From the NCBI GenBank assembly GCA_002437305.1, contig DJOW01000071.1:3041-67040 (forward strand): a stretch of DNA of 64,000 nucleotides, in the 5' to 3' direction. The DNA comes from Bacteroidales bacterium UBA6428. Lineage in GTDB: Bacteria > Bacteroidota > Bacteroidia > Bacteroidales > UBA932. The position numbers and the translations under genes were made by a program. Every line of letters begins with the position of its first letter. The stretch's first letter is position 1. The notes under the pieces were generated by a model. That model was given only the letters and a program-made list of their open reading frames with translations. It was not told the DNA's origin and made no database searches. This document shows, piece by piece, positions 44,236 through 53,177 of the stretch.

Positions 44236-47163
44236 CTAAAAACCGATCAATGCCGTTCCCTTGTTCCTGTCGATGAACCCGGTCAGGCCCGGAACCTCAA
44301 GGACCTTGGAGTATCTGCCTTCCCTCACGCGCCTCAACCGTCCTAGCGCATCGAAATCAATCATTCCTGAACCGGCGTACTGATCCACGGAGAGGTAGCC
44401 GACACCAAGTGACGTGATGTTCTGGAAGAAATGCGTACCCTGGCTCGGGTCTATCCTGAATCCGTCTATGGCATATTCAACCACCATTCTAGCCGCCGAG
44501 ATGTCTGTCCATGCGACAGGCACTCCAAGGGTCGGAATCGATGATCCCCAACGGCCTGGGCCGATGAGGAAATACGTCTCTCCTTCCGCGACCATGTCCG
44601 CATTGATCTCCGAGATCTCCTCCGCCATTGCCCCTGTCCTCATCTTGTCGAAGGCCTCCGGCGTGATGACCACCATGTACGAGGATTCTGTAAAGTAGCC
44701 GTTGCCCAATGCGTTGTCGCTGCGGATCAACCTGTTGCGGATGACCGCCTCGGCATCCTCGATTGATGAGGTCTGGGAACCTGCCCCGCTGGACACCGGG
44801 CGGACCTGAAGAAGCTTTAGGTCCGCGGCTGTCCCTCCCGATGACCTTACAGGATCGACGGCGAACTCGATCTCGACCTCGCTCATCAGCTCATCACGGC
44901 AGATCGACATTATTTCAGACAATGCCTTGGCAAGCGGAAAACGGTCGTACTGGAACACACCGTCAAATGAAACCACTCTTGCTCCTCTTATTCTTGTTCC
45001 CGGCGTCATCATGTCATCCAACGCGTTGTAGGTGGACGCCACAAGTTCTGGATGGTCATATTCCTTCAATGCGTCAGCCACCGGCACCATTCTTAGATTG
45101 ATCCCGTCGTTTTTTGAAATCTTGAAGGCCGAAGGCCGCAGGTCAAGCACAAACATCTCATTCTGGGTGTCTCTTTGCGCCAGCCTCGGATTGGACAGCT
45201 GGAGGATCTTCTTGGAATATAGAGGATCGACACGCAAGGTCCTTCCTCCGTCCACCACAGTCTTTCCAAGACCGAAGGCCACGTTCAGGACACCGTCGGA
45301 AGCCTTTTCGGATCCAATCGGGTAGGAGTTAAGCGATCTTCCGACCCCGGACATCATAGGGTAGAAGTCATGCCCGTGTACCGATCCACAGATGGTCTGG
45401 ATGATCACGGCCATCTTCTCCTCGCCAAGCAGATTCCCGCTGGCCTGGATGTAATTCCGGCTTCCCTTGAAGAATGTGGAAGCGTAGACGCTCTTCACCG
45501 CCTTGCCCAGTTCGCGCAGCATCCTGTCCTTATTCTCCACCGGAGGGCACATGTAGGTCGCGTACACTCCGGCAAACGGCTGGTAGTTGCTGTCCTCGAG
45601 TTTCGAACTGGAACGCACAGCCAGCGGACAATCCACCGTGGCCAGGAATGCCTTGAGATTCAGAGACAGTTCCTCCGGAAGTGTGGAGGCCACGAATTCC
45701 GAAAGGATCTCATCATCTGAAAGCTCTGCGTCGATCACATACTGAAGTCCATTGTCAAGAATGAACCTGTCGAACCAATCTGTCGTCAGCACGATGGTGC
45801 GCGGGATGGACACCGTGAGCCGGTCGTACTTCTCTGACAAGGAATATTTCCGCACAAGATGATTGAGAAATGCCAGCCCTCTTGCCTTGCCGCCCAATGA
45901 GCCTTCGCCAACCCGCGAGAACCAGTAATAGTCCTCGTACGAATCCCGGTGAAATTCCGTTATGATACCTTGGCCTATGCTCCTGTGGTAACGGCGGATG
46001 TTGTCCAGCAGAAATTCCCGGAACTCGGCGGCATCGGTGTGATGTTCGGCCCTGAAAGTCTCGGCCAGATTAAACAGTCCCCTGGCATAGAGCCATTTAG
46101 AGAACATGTTCCTGGAAGTGTTGCTCATCAGCACATCATCGGGAATGCCATCTATGATCTTCTCAAGCTGGGACAGGCTGGCAGCCCTTCCGCATTCCGC
46201 TCCGGATGAATCCCGGAACACAAAGTCCCCGAACCCGAACTCTTCCTTCATGTAGTCGCCAAGCTGAAGGAAAAGAGTGCTGGAATATTTTTTCAGGAAT
46301 CCGACCCTCAGTCTATCCGCGATTTTTGACACGCTGCCTTGTGAGGACTGGAGCAGGACGGGCATGAGGGGATCATATTCACGGATGATCTTGACGAGCT
46401 CTATGCCCGCGTCAAGCTTCTCTGTCTTGGGATCATCGCCCTTGTGGATGACCATGCCGACATCAGAGATGACGCCCAGCAGGTTTCTCCTGTATTTTTC
46501 AAAGTACTCGACCGCCTCCTCAAAGCAGGTGGCCAGGAATATCTTAGGCCTGGATCTCTTCCGGTACTTTTTCTGGTCTTCATTCAGTGACTCGGTCAGG
46601 AACTCACGGCTCTGCGTGAGCACGATCTTGTACAGTTCAGGAAGATAGTTCGAATAGTAGCGGATCGAGTCCTCAACCAAAAGAATCCCCTTCACGCCTA
46701 CCTCAAAGACATCGTTATCCGCATTGGCGGCATCCTCGAGCAACTTGACAATCGCAAGTATCAGGTCAGCGTTGCCGTGCCAGCTGAACACAAAGTCAAC
46801 CCCGGGATGAGGTGACTCCAACACCCTCTGTCTTACCGCCTTGGAGTAATGGATCAGAAGTATGAATGGAATCCCGCGCCCTTCCTCCTTCAGCATGGAC
46901 GCGAAAGGGAAGATCTCCTTGTCCTGTTCGTTGTACATGCAGATGATCATGTCGATCTCCTCTTCGGAGCCGATTATTCCCTTAGCCTGGGCCGATGAGT
47001 TGGCCCAGATGAATTTAGGAGGATTGCTCAGGTTAAGCTCACGGTATTCGTTTTTCACCTGATTCTCAATGCGTCCGTCCTCCTCAAGGGCGAAAGCGTC
47101 ATAGTTGCTGCAAATCATCAGAATCTTCCGGATTCTGGAGCGCATCAAGGACTCTTCGTTCAT
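44236..47163 (-). CDS. Receiver domain fused to PEP-synthase-type nucleotide-binding domain
   Basis: The 975-residue protein is of unknown function. Residues ~10-145 look like a degenerate receiver-type alpha/beta domain. Residues ~158-310 form a second receiver-like domain with acidic VEDS (163-166), a phospho-acceptor-like Asp234 (GVISDVGM) and a Lys near 291 (FLKKYS). A PEP-synthase/PPDK N-terminal ATP-grasp region follows (LGGKARGLAFL, 423-433; AVRSSSKLED, 515-524; LLQVRPV). The phosphohistidine and PEP-binding domains that complete PEP synthase are missing; instead there is a ~160-residue end with IGPGRWGSSIPTLGV. The frame opens at 47217 with TTG, but the ATG at 47163 is preferred. Third gene of speA-trmH-this-GH13. 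Confidence 0.8.
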   Translation of the reverse strand: MNEESLMRSRIRKILMICSNYDAFALEEDGRIENQVKNEYRELNLSNPPKFIWANSSAQAKGIIGSEEEIDMIICMYNEQDKEIFPFASMLKEEGRGIPFILLIHYSKAVRQRVLESPHPGVDFVFSWHGNADLILAIVKLLEDAANADNDVFEVGVKGILLVEDSIRYYSNYLPELYKIVLTQSREFLTESLNEDQKKYRKRSRPKIFLATCFEEAVEYFEKYRRNLLGVISDVGMVIHKGDDPKTEKLDAGIELVKIIREYDPLMPVLLQSSQGSVSKIADRLRVGFLKKYSSTLFLQLGDYMKEEFGFGDFVFRDSSGAECGRAASLSQLEKIIDGIPDDVLMSNTSRNMFSKWLYARGLFNLAETFRAEHHTDAAEFREFLLDNIRRYHRSIGQGIITEFHRDSYEDYYWFSRVGEGSLGGKARGLAFLNHLVRKYSLSEKYDRLTVSIPRTIVLTTDWFDRFILDNGLQYVIDAELSDDEILSEFVASTLPEELSLNLKAFLATVDCPLAVRSSSKLEDSNYQPFAGVYATYMCPPVENKDRMLRELGKAVKSVYASTFFKGSRNYIQASGNLLGEEKMAVIIQTICGSVHGHDFYPMMSGVGRSLNSYPIGSEKASDGVLNVAFGLGKTVVDGGRTLRVDPLYSKKILQLSNPRLAQRDTQNEMFVLDLRPSAFKISKNDGINLRMVPVADALKEYDHPELVASTYNALDDMMTPGTRIRGARVVSFDGVFQYDRFPLAKALSEIMSICRDELMSEVEIEFAVDPVRSSGGTAADLKLLQVRPVSSGAGSQTSSIEDAEAVIRNRLIRSDNALGNGYFTESSYMVVITPEAFDKMRTGAMAEEISEINADMVAEGETYFLIGPGRWGSSIPTLGVPVAWTDISAARMVVEYAIDGFRIDPSQGTHFFQNITSLGVGYLSVDQYAGSGMIDFDALGRLRRVREGRYSKVLEVPGLTGFIDRNKGTALIGF

Positions 47164-47213
47164 TCTTGCCAGTTTTTGCAAACATCGCGAAATTACGGAA
47201 AATTCATGAATAT

Positions 47214-47969
47214 TCAATGTCCTGCCGCCGCCCGGCGCCTGAACTCCGCGATTGTTATGGCGGTTGCGACAGCCGCGTTCAGGGACTCGGACCCTCTTTC
47301 ATTCCTTGGCCAGGAGGGAATTAGAAGCCTGTCGGTGACAACCCCGCCAACTTCTTTGGAAACTCCGTTGGATTCATTCCCGACAACGATGACCGACGGC
47401 GAGTCCGATCCGGTGGACAGATCACAGGCGTACATGTCCTCACCGTCAAGGAAGGTCCCGTACACTCTGCCTTTTGCCGAGACCGCGGCCCTGCAAAGCC
47501 CGAGGATGTCGCAATAATGGAATCTCACCCTGAAGATGGCTCCCATCGTTGACTGCACAACCTTAGGATTGAAGATGTCGACTGTGTCTTTCGAGGCGAA
47601 AACAGCATCGAGGCCGAACCAGTCCGCGGTGCGGATGATAGTGCCAAGATTGCCGGGATCCCTGATTCCGTCAAGAGCCAGGAAAAGTCCTCTTCGTGGG
47701 AAGCCACTAAAATCGTCAAGCTCTATGTCCGCCGGTTTTCTGACAATCGCCAGGGCCGGAGATGGAGAGGAAAGCAGGCTCAGCCTTGTCATCGCGGCTT
47801 CACCGATCTGAAGTCGCCTATAGACTTTCTCAACTGAAAAAGAAGAGGCCAAAGCCTCGGCAACCATCTTCTCGCCTTCAACCAGAAAAAGTCCCGTCTC
47901 GTCACGAAACTTCCTTTGTGCCAAAGACTTGACCAGTTTTACCTCATTATGTGACACAGACGATGGCAT
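47214..47969 (-). CDS. TrmH/SpoU-family RNA 2'-O-methyltransferase
   Basis: The 251-residue protein has an N-terminal substrate-binding domain (KFRDETGLFLVEGEKMVAEA) and a SpoU-type knotted domain. The three motifs are DGIRDPGNLGTIIRTADWFG, VVGNESNGVSKEV and IPSWPRNERGSESLNAAVA (motif 3 usually reads IPM). It methylates ribose 2'-OH of tRNA or 23S rRNA using SAM; the target is not readable. It starts 3 bp after speA. Confidence 0.92.
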   Translation of the reverse strand: MPSSVSHNEVKLVKSLAQRKFRDETGLFLVEGEKMVAEALASSFSVEKVYRRLQIGEAAMTRLSLLSSPSPALAIVRKPADIELDDFSGFPRRGLFLALDGIRDPGNLGTIIRTADWFGLDAVFASKDTVDIFNPKVVQSTMGAIFRVRFHYCDILGLCRAAVSAKGRVYGTFLDGEDMYACDLSTGSDSPSVIVVGNESNGVSKEVGGVVTDRLLIPSWPRNERGSESLNAAVATAITIAEFRRRAAAGH

Positions 47970-47972
47970 TGC

Positions 47973-49367
47973 TTAGAATCCGAGAATCTTAAGCATCGAC
48001 TCGGAACTCTGCTCAGGCGCGAACACCTTTGTGGTGATCCTCCCGTCCTTGTCCTTGTCAATCAGGATGTGCTTTGGTGAGGGCTGAAGACAATGCTTGA
48101 CTCCACCGTATCCCGAAATGGCTTCCTGATAAGCCCCGGTGTGAAAGAAACCTATGTAAAGCGGGTCCCTCCTGCTCTTCATCACTGGAAGGAAGATCGC
48201 GTTTGAGTGGGCCTCGGAATTGTAGAAGTCCTTGCTGTCGCAGGTCAGGCCGCCCAGAAAAACACGGTGGTACTCCTCGTTCCATTTGTTGATGGGGAAG
48301 AGAATGAACCTCTGGTGAAGGCCCCAGGTGTCAGGAAGGCTTGTCATAAAGGAATTGTCGATCATGTACCAGCACTCGCGGTCGTTCTGCTGCTTTACAT
48401 CCAGTATTTTGAATATTGTCGCTCCGCTCTCGCCCACGGTGAAGTTGCCGAACTCGGTGTAGATGTCAGGAACCTGCACCCCATGCGCGTCGCACACCGA
48501 CTTTATCTGGTAGACAATCTCCTCGATCATGTACTTGTAGTCGTAATCCACAGCAAGCGATGTCTTTATAGGAAGGCCGCCGCCGATGTTCAGAGAATCA
48601 AGGTCCGGACAGATCTGCTTGAGGTCGCAGTAGAGGTTCAGACAGCGCGCGAGCTCGTTCCAGTAATATGAAGTGTCCCTGATGCCGGTGTTGATGAAGA
48701 AATGCAGCATCTTCAATTTGAACTTGGGGTTCTTGCTGATGCCGTTCCGGTAGAACGGGATGATGTCCGAGTACCTGATTCCCAAGCGGGAAGTATAGAA
48801 ATCGAACGAAGGCTCCTCCTCAGAGGCGATTCGGATGCCAAGTTGGGCAGGGACCTCGATAAGGTCATCAAGGTCCTCCAGCTCATTTTTGTTGTCCAGG
48901 ACAGGGATTATGTTATGCCAGCCCTCGTTGAGCATCGTGGCGATGTTCTGGATGTACTGTGGTCTCTTGAAGCCGTTGCAGATGACGATCAAGTTCTTGT
49001 CCACCAGCTTGTCGGACTCAAGCTTTCGGATGAGGTCAAGGTCGTAGGCAGAGGATGTCTCCAGGTGGACATCGCTCTTTAGCGCCTGCTCTATGACAAA
49101 CTTGAACTGGGAACTCTTCGTACAGTAGCAATAGTGGTGGTCACCCTCATAGCTGACCTTTGACATCGCGTTCCGGAACATTCGCTTGGCCCTTTGGATC
49201 TGAGAGGTGATCTTCGGGAGATAAGTGAGTTTCAGGGGCGTGCCGTATTCCTTTATGATTCCCATCATGTCAATGTCATTGACGAAAAGATTGCCGTCTT
49301 CAACCCTGAATTCGTCCTGTGGGAAATCGAAGGTCTGATCCACAAGGTCGATGTACTTGTTCTTCAT
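47973..49367 (-). CDS. speA: Arginine decarboxylase-like PLP enzyme
   Basis: The 464-residue fold-III PLP enzyme has a Lys in YCYCTKSSQ (expected Schiff-base lysine), the GGG of LNIGGGLP binding PLP phosphate, and the C-terminal Cys region GGLTCDSKD. It matches the short, SpeA-like arginine decarboxylases of Bacteroidota, which feed agmatine to polyamine synthesis. Substrate choice among arginine, ornithine and diaminopimelate decarboxylases rests on overall resemblance. First gene of a four-gene leftward unit, preceded by a -7 box. Confidence 0.82.
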   Translation of the reverse strand: MKNKYIDLVDQTFDFPQDEFRVEDGNLFVNDIDMMGIIKEYGTPLKLTYLPKITSQIQRAKRMFRNAMSKVSYEGDHHYCYCTKSSQFKFVIEQALKSDVHLETSSAYDLDLIRKLESDKLVDKNLIVICNGFKRPQYIQNIATMLNEGWHNIIPVLDNKNELEDLDDLIEVPAQLGIRIASEEEPSFDFYTSRLGIRYSDIIPFYRNGISKNPKFKLKMLHFFINTGIRDTSYYWNELARCLNLYCDLKQICPDLDSLNIGGGLPIKTSLAVDYDYKYMIEEIVYQIKSVCDAHGVQVPDIYTEFGNFTVGESGATIFKILDVKQQNDRECWYMIDNSFMTSLPDTWGLHQRFILFPINKWNEEYHRVFLGGLTCDSKDFYNSEAHSNAIFLPVMKSRRDPLYIGFFHTGAYQEAISGYGGVKHCLQPSPKHILIDKDKDGRITTKVFAPEQSSESMLKILGF

Positions 49368-49444
49368 CCTAAAAAACTGTAAACCTATTAAAGTTTGACA
49401 AAATATTAATGTGCCGGCATGGACGTGCTATCGGCTTCGGCGTG

Positions 49445-49452
49445 CAAAGATA
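49445..49452 (-). promoter_or_regulatory. -7 box of the speA unit
   Basis: TATCTTTG on the minus strand, 78 bp before the speA ATG; the leader is GC-rich near its start. Confidence 0.55.
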
Positions 49453-49506
49453 GGTACGAAAATTAATATTTTGACCCAAATTTGAAGAAAAATCAGAAAG
49501 GGTTGT

Positions 49507-49514
49507 TATTTTTG
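49507..49514 (+). promoter_or_regulatory. -7 box of tamL
   Basis: TATTTTTG on the plus strand ends only 9 bp before the ATG at 49524, so the mRNA would be nearly leaderless. Confidence 0.45.
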
Positions 49515-49523
49515 TAGAATATT

Positions 49524-51734
49524 ATGGCAAAATCCTCCTTACTCTCCTTGATGGCCGCCGTGGCCACAGTCGCCGTGCTCTACAGCTCATGCAGCACGAC
49601 GCGTGTCCTGGAGGACGGGCAGTACCGCCTTGCCTCAAACAAGGTGAAAGTCTGCAATGACAGCAAGTTCAACACAAAAAGAATCGAATCCTACATAAAG
49701 CAGAAGCCTAATTCCTACATAGTATTCGGCTGGAACCCATTCCTGAACCTTTACAATTGGTCAGGAAGGAATCCGGACAAGACCGTCAACAAATTCATCA
49801 GGAAGATAGGCACGGCCCCGGTTGTTTACCTGCCATCACAGGCGGAGGCTTCCGTCGACAACATAAAGAGGCATCTTGAGTACCTCGGCTACTACGGCTC
49901 GGACGTGCAGGGCCATACCGTCGTCAAAGGGAAAAAGGTTCATGTCACATATTCAGTCACATTAGGGAAAAGATTCAGAATCGGGAGCATAACCTACTCC
50001 GTTCCTGAAGGAGAGTTCAAGGAGGACTTTATGGCGGACACGGCTCTTATCTCCATAAAACCAGGGGATTATCTGTCAGAGGACGCACTTGAAAAAGAAA
50101 CCGAGCGCAACGCCTCTGTCCTCAGGCGTAAAGGTTACTTCGGCTTTACCAAGAACTATTTCTACTTCGAGGCGGACACACTCCACTCCGCTGACACAGC
50201 CGACCTGCTGATGTCAGTAAGGAACTACACCAGAAACCAAACACCCGAATATGCCCGTCCTCACCGGAAGTATTTTCTTGGAGATGTGACAATCTCCTAT
50301 GACAGCGACTTGGCTTTCAATGAGAAAGTGCTGCGGAACCTATGCACTCTCCGTCCAGGGGAAATGTACGATGAGGACGATGTGAACACCACGTACACAA
50401 GGTTCTCGGCACTGAAGCTCTTCAGCGGAGTCAACATCTCACTTAATCCAAGGGACACGGCTACAGTCGACTGCGACATAAGCCTCACGCGTTCCAGGAT
50501 GCAGGGCTTCAAGGTGAATCTGGAGGGGTCTACCAACTCAACAGGGCTGATCGGCATCTCACCTCAGCTTAGCTATTACCACAAGAACCTGTTCCATGGA
50601 GGGCAGTGGCTGAATCTTGGATTCCTCGGAAACTTTCAGTTCAAGTATGACGACAAGAATGTCAAGTCCAATGAATTCGGTGTCTCGGCCGGGCTGAGCT
50701 TCCCGGAATTTCTGGGGCTTCCCAACTCCATGTTCCACGGGCCTTCGGTACCACGCACGGAGATCAACATGTCGTACAATTACCAAAACCGCCCGGAGTA
50801 CACGAGAAACATGATCTCAACCTCATTCGGTTATTCCGGCTCTCTAAGGAACGGTAAATTCTTCTACCAATTCTATCCGATTCAAGCCAAGATAGTAAGA
50901 CTGGCCAACCTGGACCAAAACTTCTATAAGACACTTGTCGGGAATCCATTCATGCGGGACGCCTACCAGAATCACTTTGACGTCGGCTCCGGTCTAGTGG
51001 CCTACTACGCGACCAGCACAGCCTTGGTGCCGAAGGAGACTTACGAATATGCCCGCCTGCAGCTCGATGCGTCCGGCAATGCGCTCAGTCTGCTCAACGG
51101 CACGATGGAGAGGGACGAGTATGGCTCAAGGCTTGTCTGGAACACACCCTACTCCCAATACATCCGCACGGAACTGACACTCGGAAAGACCCTGATATTC
51201 GGCAAGAACGACAGCCAGGCCCTTGCGATGCGTCTCCTTGGCGGAGTCGGCTATGCCTATGGCAACTCATCCACTCTCCCTTTCGAGAAGCAGTTCTACA
51301 GCGGTGGAGCCAACAGTATGCGGGGCTGGCAGGCGCGTGCCCTTGGACCTGGCAAGTCCAAGACCGACACTACGTTTGTGATTCCAAGCCAGACCGGAGA
51401 CGTCAAGCTTGAGGCAAACCTGGAGTACAGGTTTCCGATGTTCTGGAAACTACGCGGCGCGTTGTTCGTGGATGTCGGCAACATCTGGACACTTAAGGAA
51501 ACCGAGAACGATAATGGTGTCCAGACCCATTTTGCCCTTAGGGATCTAGCCTCGAGCCTGGCCGCGGACTGGGGTCTGGGGCTCCGCGTTGACCTCAGCT
51601 TCCTGATTCTCCGCCTGGACATGGGCATGAAAGTCTATGACCCCTCTCTGGATAAGGCCCGTTGGCGCGCTCCGTCCCAATGGCTGAAGAAAGAAGGGTA
51701 CTCACTCCATTTCGGTGTCGGGTATCCGTTCTGA
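49524..51734 (+). CDS. tamL: TamL-type Omp85 lipoprotein
   Basis: The 736-residue outer-membrane assembly protein has a lipoprotein signal ending in LYSSC (Cys ~23), which distinguishes Bacteroidota TamL from proteobacterial TamA. POTRA-type domains follow (FRIGSITYSVPEG, RKYFLGDVTISYDSD) and then a 16-strand-type barrel with the Omp85 hallmark near FEKQFYSGGANSMRGWQAR and an aromatic C-terminus (GVGYPF). It probably works with a TamB-like partner, not in this window. Its 3' end overlaps rlmD by 33 bp. Confidence 0.92.
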   Translation: MAKSSLLSLMAAVATVAVLYSSCSTTRVLEDGQYRLASNKVKVCNDSKFNTKRIESYIKQKPNSYIVFGWNPFLNLYNWSGRNPDKTVNKFIRKIGTAPVVYLPSQAEASVDNIKRHLEYLGYYGSDVQGHTVVKGKKVHVTYSVTLGKRFRIGSITYSVPEGEFKEDFMADTALISIKPGDYLSEDALEKETERNASVLRRKGYFGFTKNYFYFEADTLHSADTADLLMSVRNYTRNQTPEYARPHRKYFLGDVTISYDSDLAFNEKVLRNLCTLRPGEMYDEDDVNTTYTRFSALKLFSGVNISLNPRDTATVDCDISLTRSRMQGFKVNLEGSTNSTGLIGISPQLSYYHKNLFHGGQWLNLGFLGNFQFKYDDKNVKSNEFGVSAGLSFPEFLGLPNSMFHGPSVPRTEINMSYNYQNRPEYTRNMISTSFGYSGSLRNGKFFYQFYPIQAKIVRLANLDQNFYKTLVGNPFMRDAYQNHFDVGSGLVAYYATSTALVPKETYEYARLQLDASGNALSLLNGTMERDEYGSRLVWNTPYSQYIRTELTLGKTLIFGKNDSQALAMRLLGGVGYAYGNSSTLPFEKQFYSGGANSMRGWQARALGPGKSKTDTTFVIPSQTGDVKLEANLEYRFPMFWKLRGALFVDVGNIWTLKETENDNGVQTHFALRDLASSLAADWGLGLRVDLSFLILRLDMGMKVYDPSLDKARWRAPSQWLKKEGYSLHFGVGYPF

Positions 51735-53141
51735 CGACCTCAGCCTCAAGGCGCAGACGTTCTCGACGTGTTGGGTGTGAGGAAACATGTCTACCGGCTG
51801 AACAGCGGTGATTTCGTACTTCTCGGCGAAGATAGCCAGATCTCGGGCCTGCGAGGCCGGATTGCAGCTTACATAGACAATGCGGGCAGGGGAGGCCTCA
51901 AGAATGACCTTCGCGACATCGTGATGAATGCCGGCCCTTGGAGGGTCGAGAATGATCACATCAGGTTGGCCATGCCTCCGGATGAAATCACGGCTCAGCA
52001 CATCCTTCATGTCACCGGCAAAGAACTCACAGTTAGTGATGCCGTTTCCGGCAGCGTTCACTTTCGCGTCCTCGATAGCCTCAGGGACATATTCAATGCC
52101 AATCACTTTCGCGGCCTTTCCGGAGACAAACTGCGCGATCGTGCCGGTTCCGGTGTAAAGGTCATAGACAATCTCGTTGCCGGTCAGCCCGGCGAAATCC
52201 CTTGCGACAGAGTAAAGTTTGTACGCCTGCCCGGAATTTGTCTGGTAGAACGACTTGGGACCTATGCGGAAAGTCAGGCCCTCCATTGTCTCACGGATGG
52301 TCGGCTCACCTTTGTAAAGGATGCACTCCTGATCGCCGATTGAATCATTCAACTTATTGTTGATGATGTAGTAAAGCGAAGTGATCTGAGGGAACGCCTC
52401 AGCTATGGCGTCAAGCATTTTCTCCCGATCCTCACGGTTCTCGTAGAAGTAACACATGATCACCATCAAGTCGCCCGTGTCAGTGGTCCTGATGAACATG
52501 TTCCTGACATAGCCGACGTTCGGACGAATGTCGAAGAAATCCAGCCCATTCCGGACGGCATACTCCTTTACGAACAGCCTTATGTCATTTGAGGGATCCT
52601 TCTGGAGGTAGCAATGCTTGATGTCCAGAACCTTGTCGAAGAACTTCCCGACATGGAACCCCAGCCCCATTCTGTCATTCTCGGGCACATTGCCAATGTC
52701 CTCGCCCTTTAGCAGCCACCGCCTTGACGAGAAGGTGAATTCCAACTTGTTACGATAGTATTGAGTCTTGTCGGACGGAATTGTCTGACGTATTTCAGGG
52801 ACTTGCAAATGACCTATGCGGACCAGTTGGTCATAAACCTGTTGACGTTTAGCCTCAAGCTGCATCCGATAGGGGAGAGGCTGCCACTTGCACCCTCCGC
52901 AGACTCCGAAATGCTCACAGAAAGGATCCAGCCTGTATTTTGAGGGTGTCACTATCCTCTCTATGAAACCCTCGTAATAATTCTTGCTCTTCTTTGTGAC
53001 ACGTATGTCAACGACATCTCCCGGAACGGCGAAGGGCACGAACACAACAACTCCGTTCCAATGCGTAAGCGCCTTGCCCTCTGCGGCGCAGGCCTCGATA
53101 GTAATGTTCTCCAGAAGGAGATCAACTTTTTTTCTTCCCAT
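51702..53141 (-). CDS. rlmD: 23S rRNA (uracil-5-)-methyltransferase RlmD-type
   Basis: The 479-residue protein has an N-terminal TRAM domain and a 4Fe-4S Cys cluster (CEHFGVCGGCKW). The SAM-binding methyltransferase domain has DLYTGTGTI, LDPPRAG and the nucleophile Cys in VYVSCNPASQARDL. It forms 5-methyluridine in rRNA; U1939 (RlmD) is likely, but other RumA-family targets are possible. The ATG at 53141 (MGRKKVDLLLEN) is preferred to 53153. Confidence 0.93.
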   Translation of the reverse strand: MGRKKVDLLLENITIEACAAEGKALTHWNGVVVFVPFAVPGDVVDIRVTKKSKNYYEGFIERIVTPSKYRLDPFCEHFGVCGGCKWQPLPYRMQLEAKRQQVYDQLVRIGHLQVPEIRQTIPSDKTQYYRNKLEFTFSSRRWLLKGEDIGNVPENDRMGLGFHVGKFFDKVLDIKHCYLQKDPSNDIRLFVKEYAVRNGLDFFDIRPNVGYVRNMFIRTTDTGDLMVIMCYFYENREDREKMLDAIAEAFPQITSLYYIINNKLNDSIGDQECILYKGEPTIRETMEGLTFRIGPKSFYQTNSGQAYKLYSVARDFAGLTGNEIVYDLYTGTGTIAQFVSGKAAKVIGIEYVPEAIEDAKVNAAGNGITNCEFFAGDMKDVLSRDFIRRHGQPDVIILDPPRAGIHHDVAKVILEASPARIVYVSCNPASQARDLAIFAEKYEITAVQPVDMFPHTQHVENVCALRLRSSERIPDTEME

Positions 53142-53177
53142 AATTATTCTCAATCAGCCAAAACAGGCGTTGTTGGA

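Noticed and set aside
47164..47217. TTG start for the PEP-synthase-like protein overlapping the trmH stop
   Set aside because: Possible coupling, but the ATG at 47163 is a better initiation codon and the extra residues add no domain.
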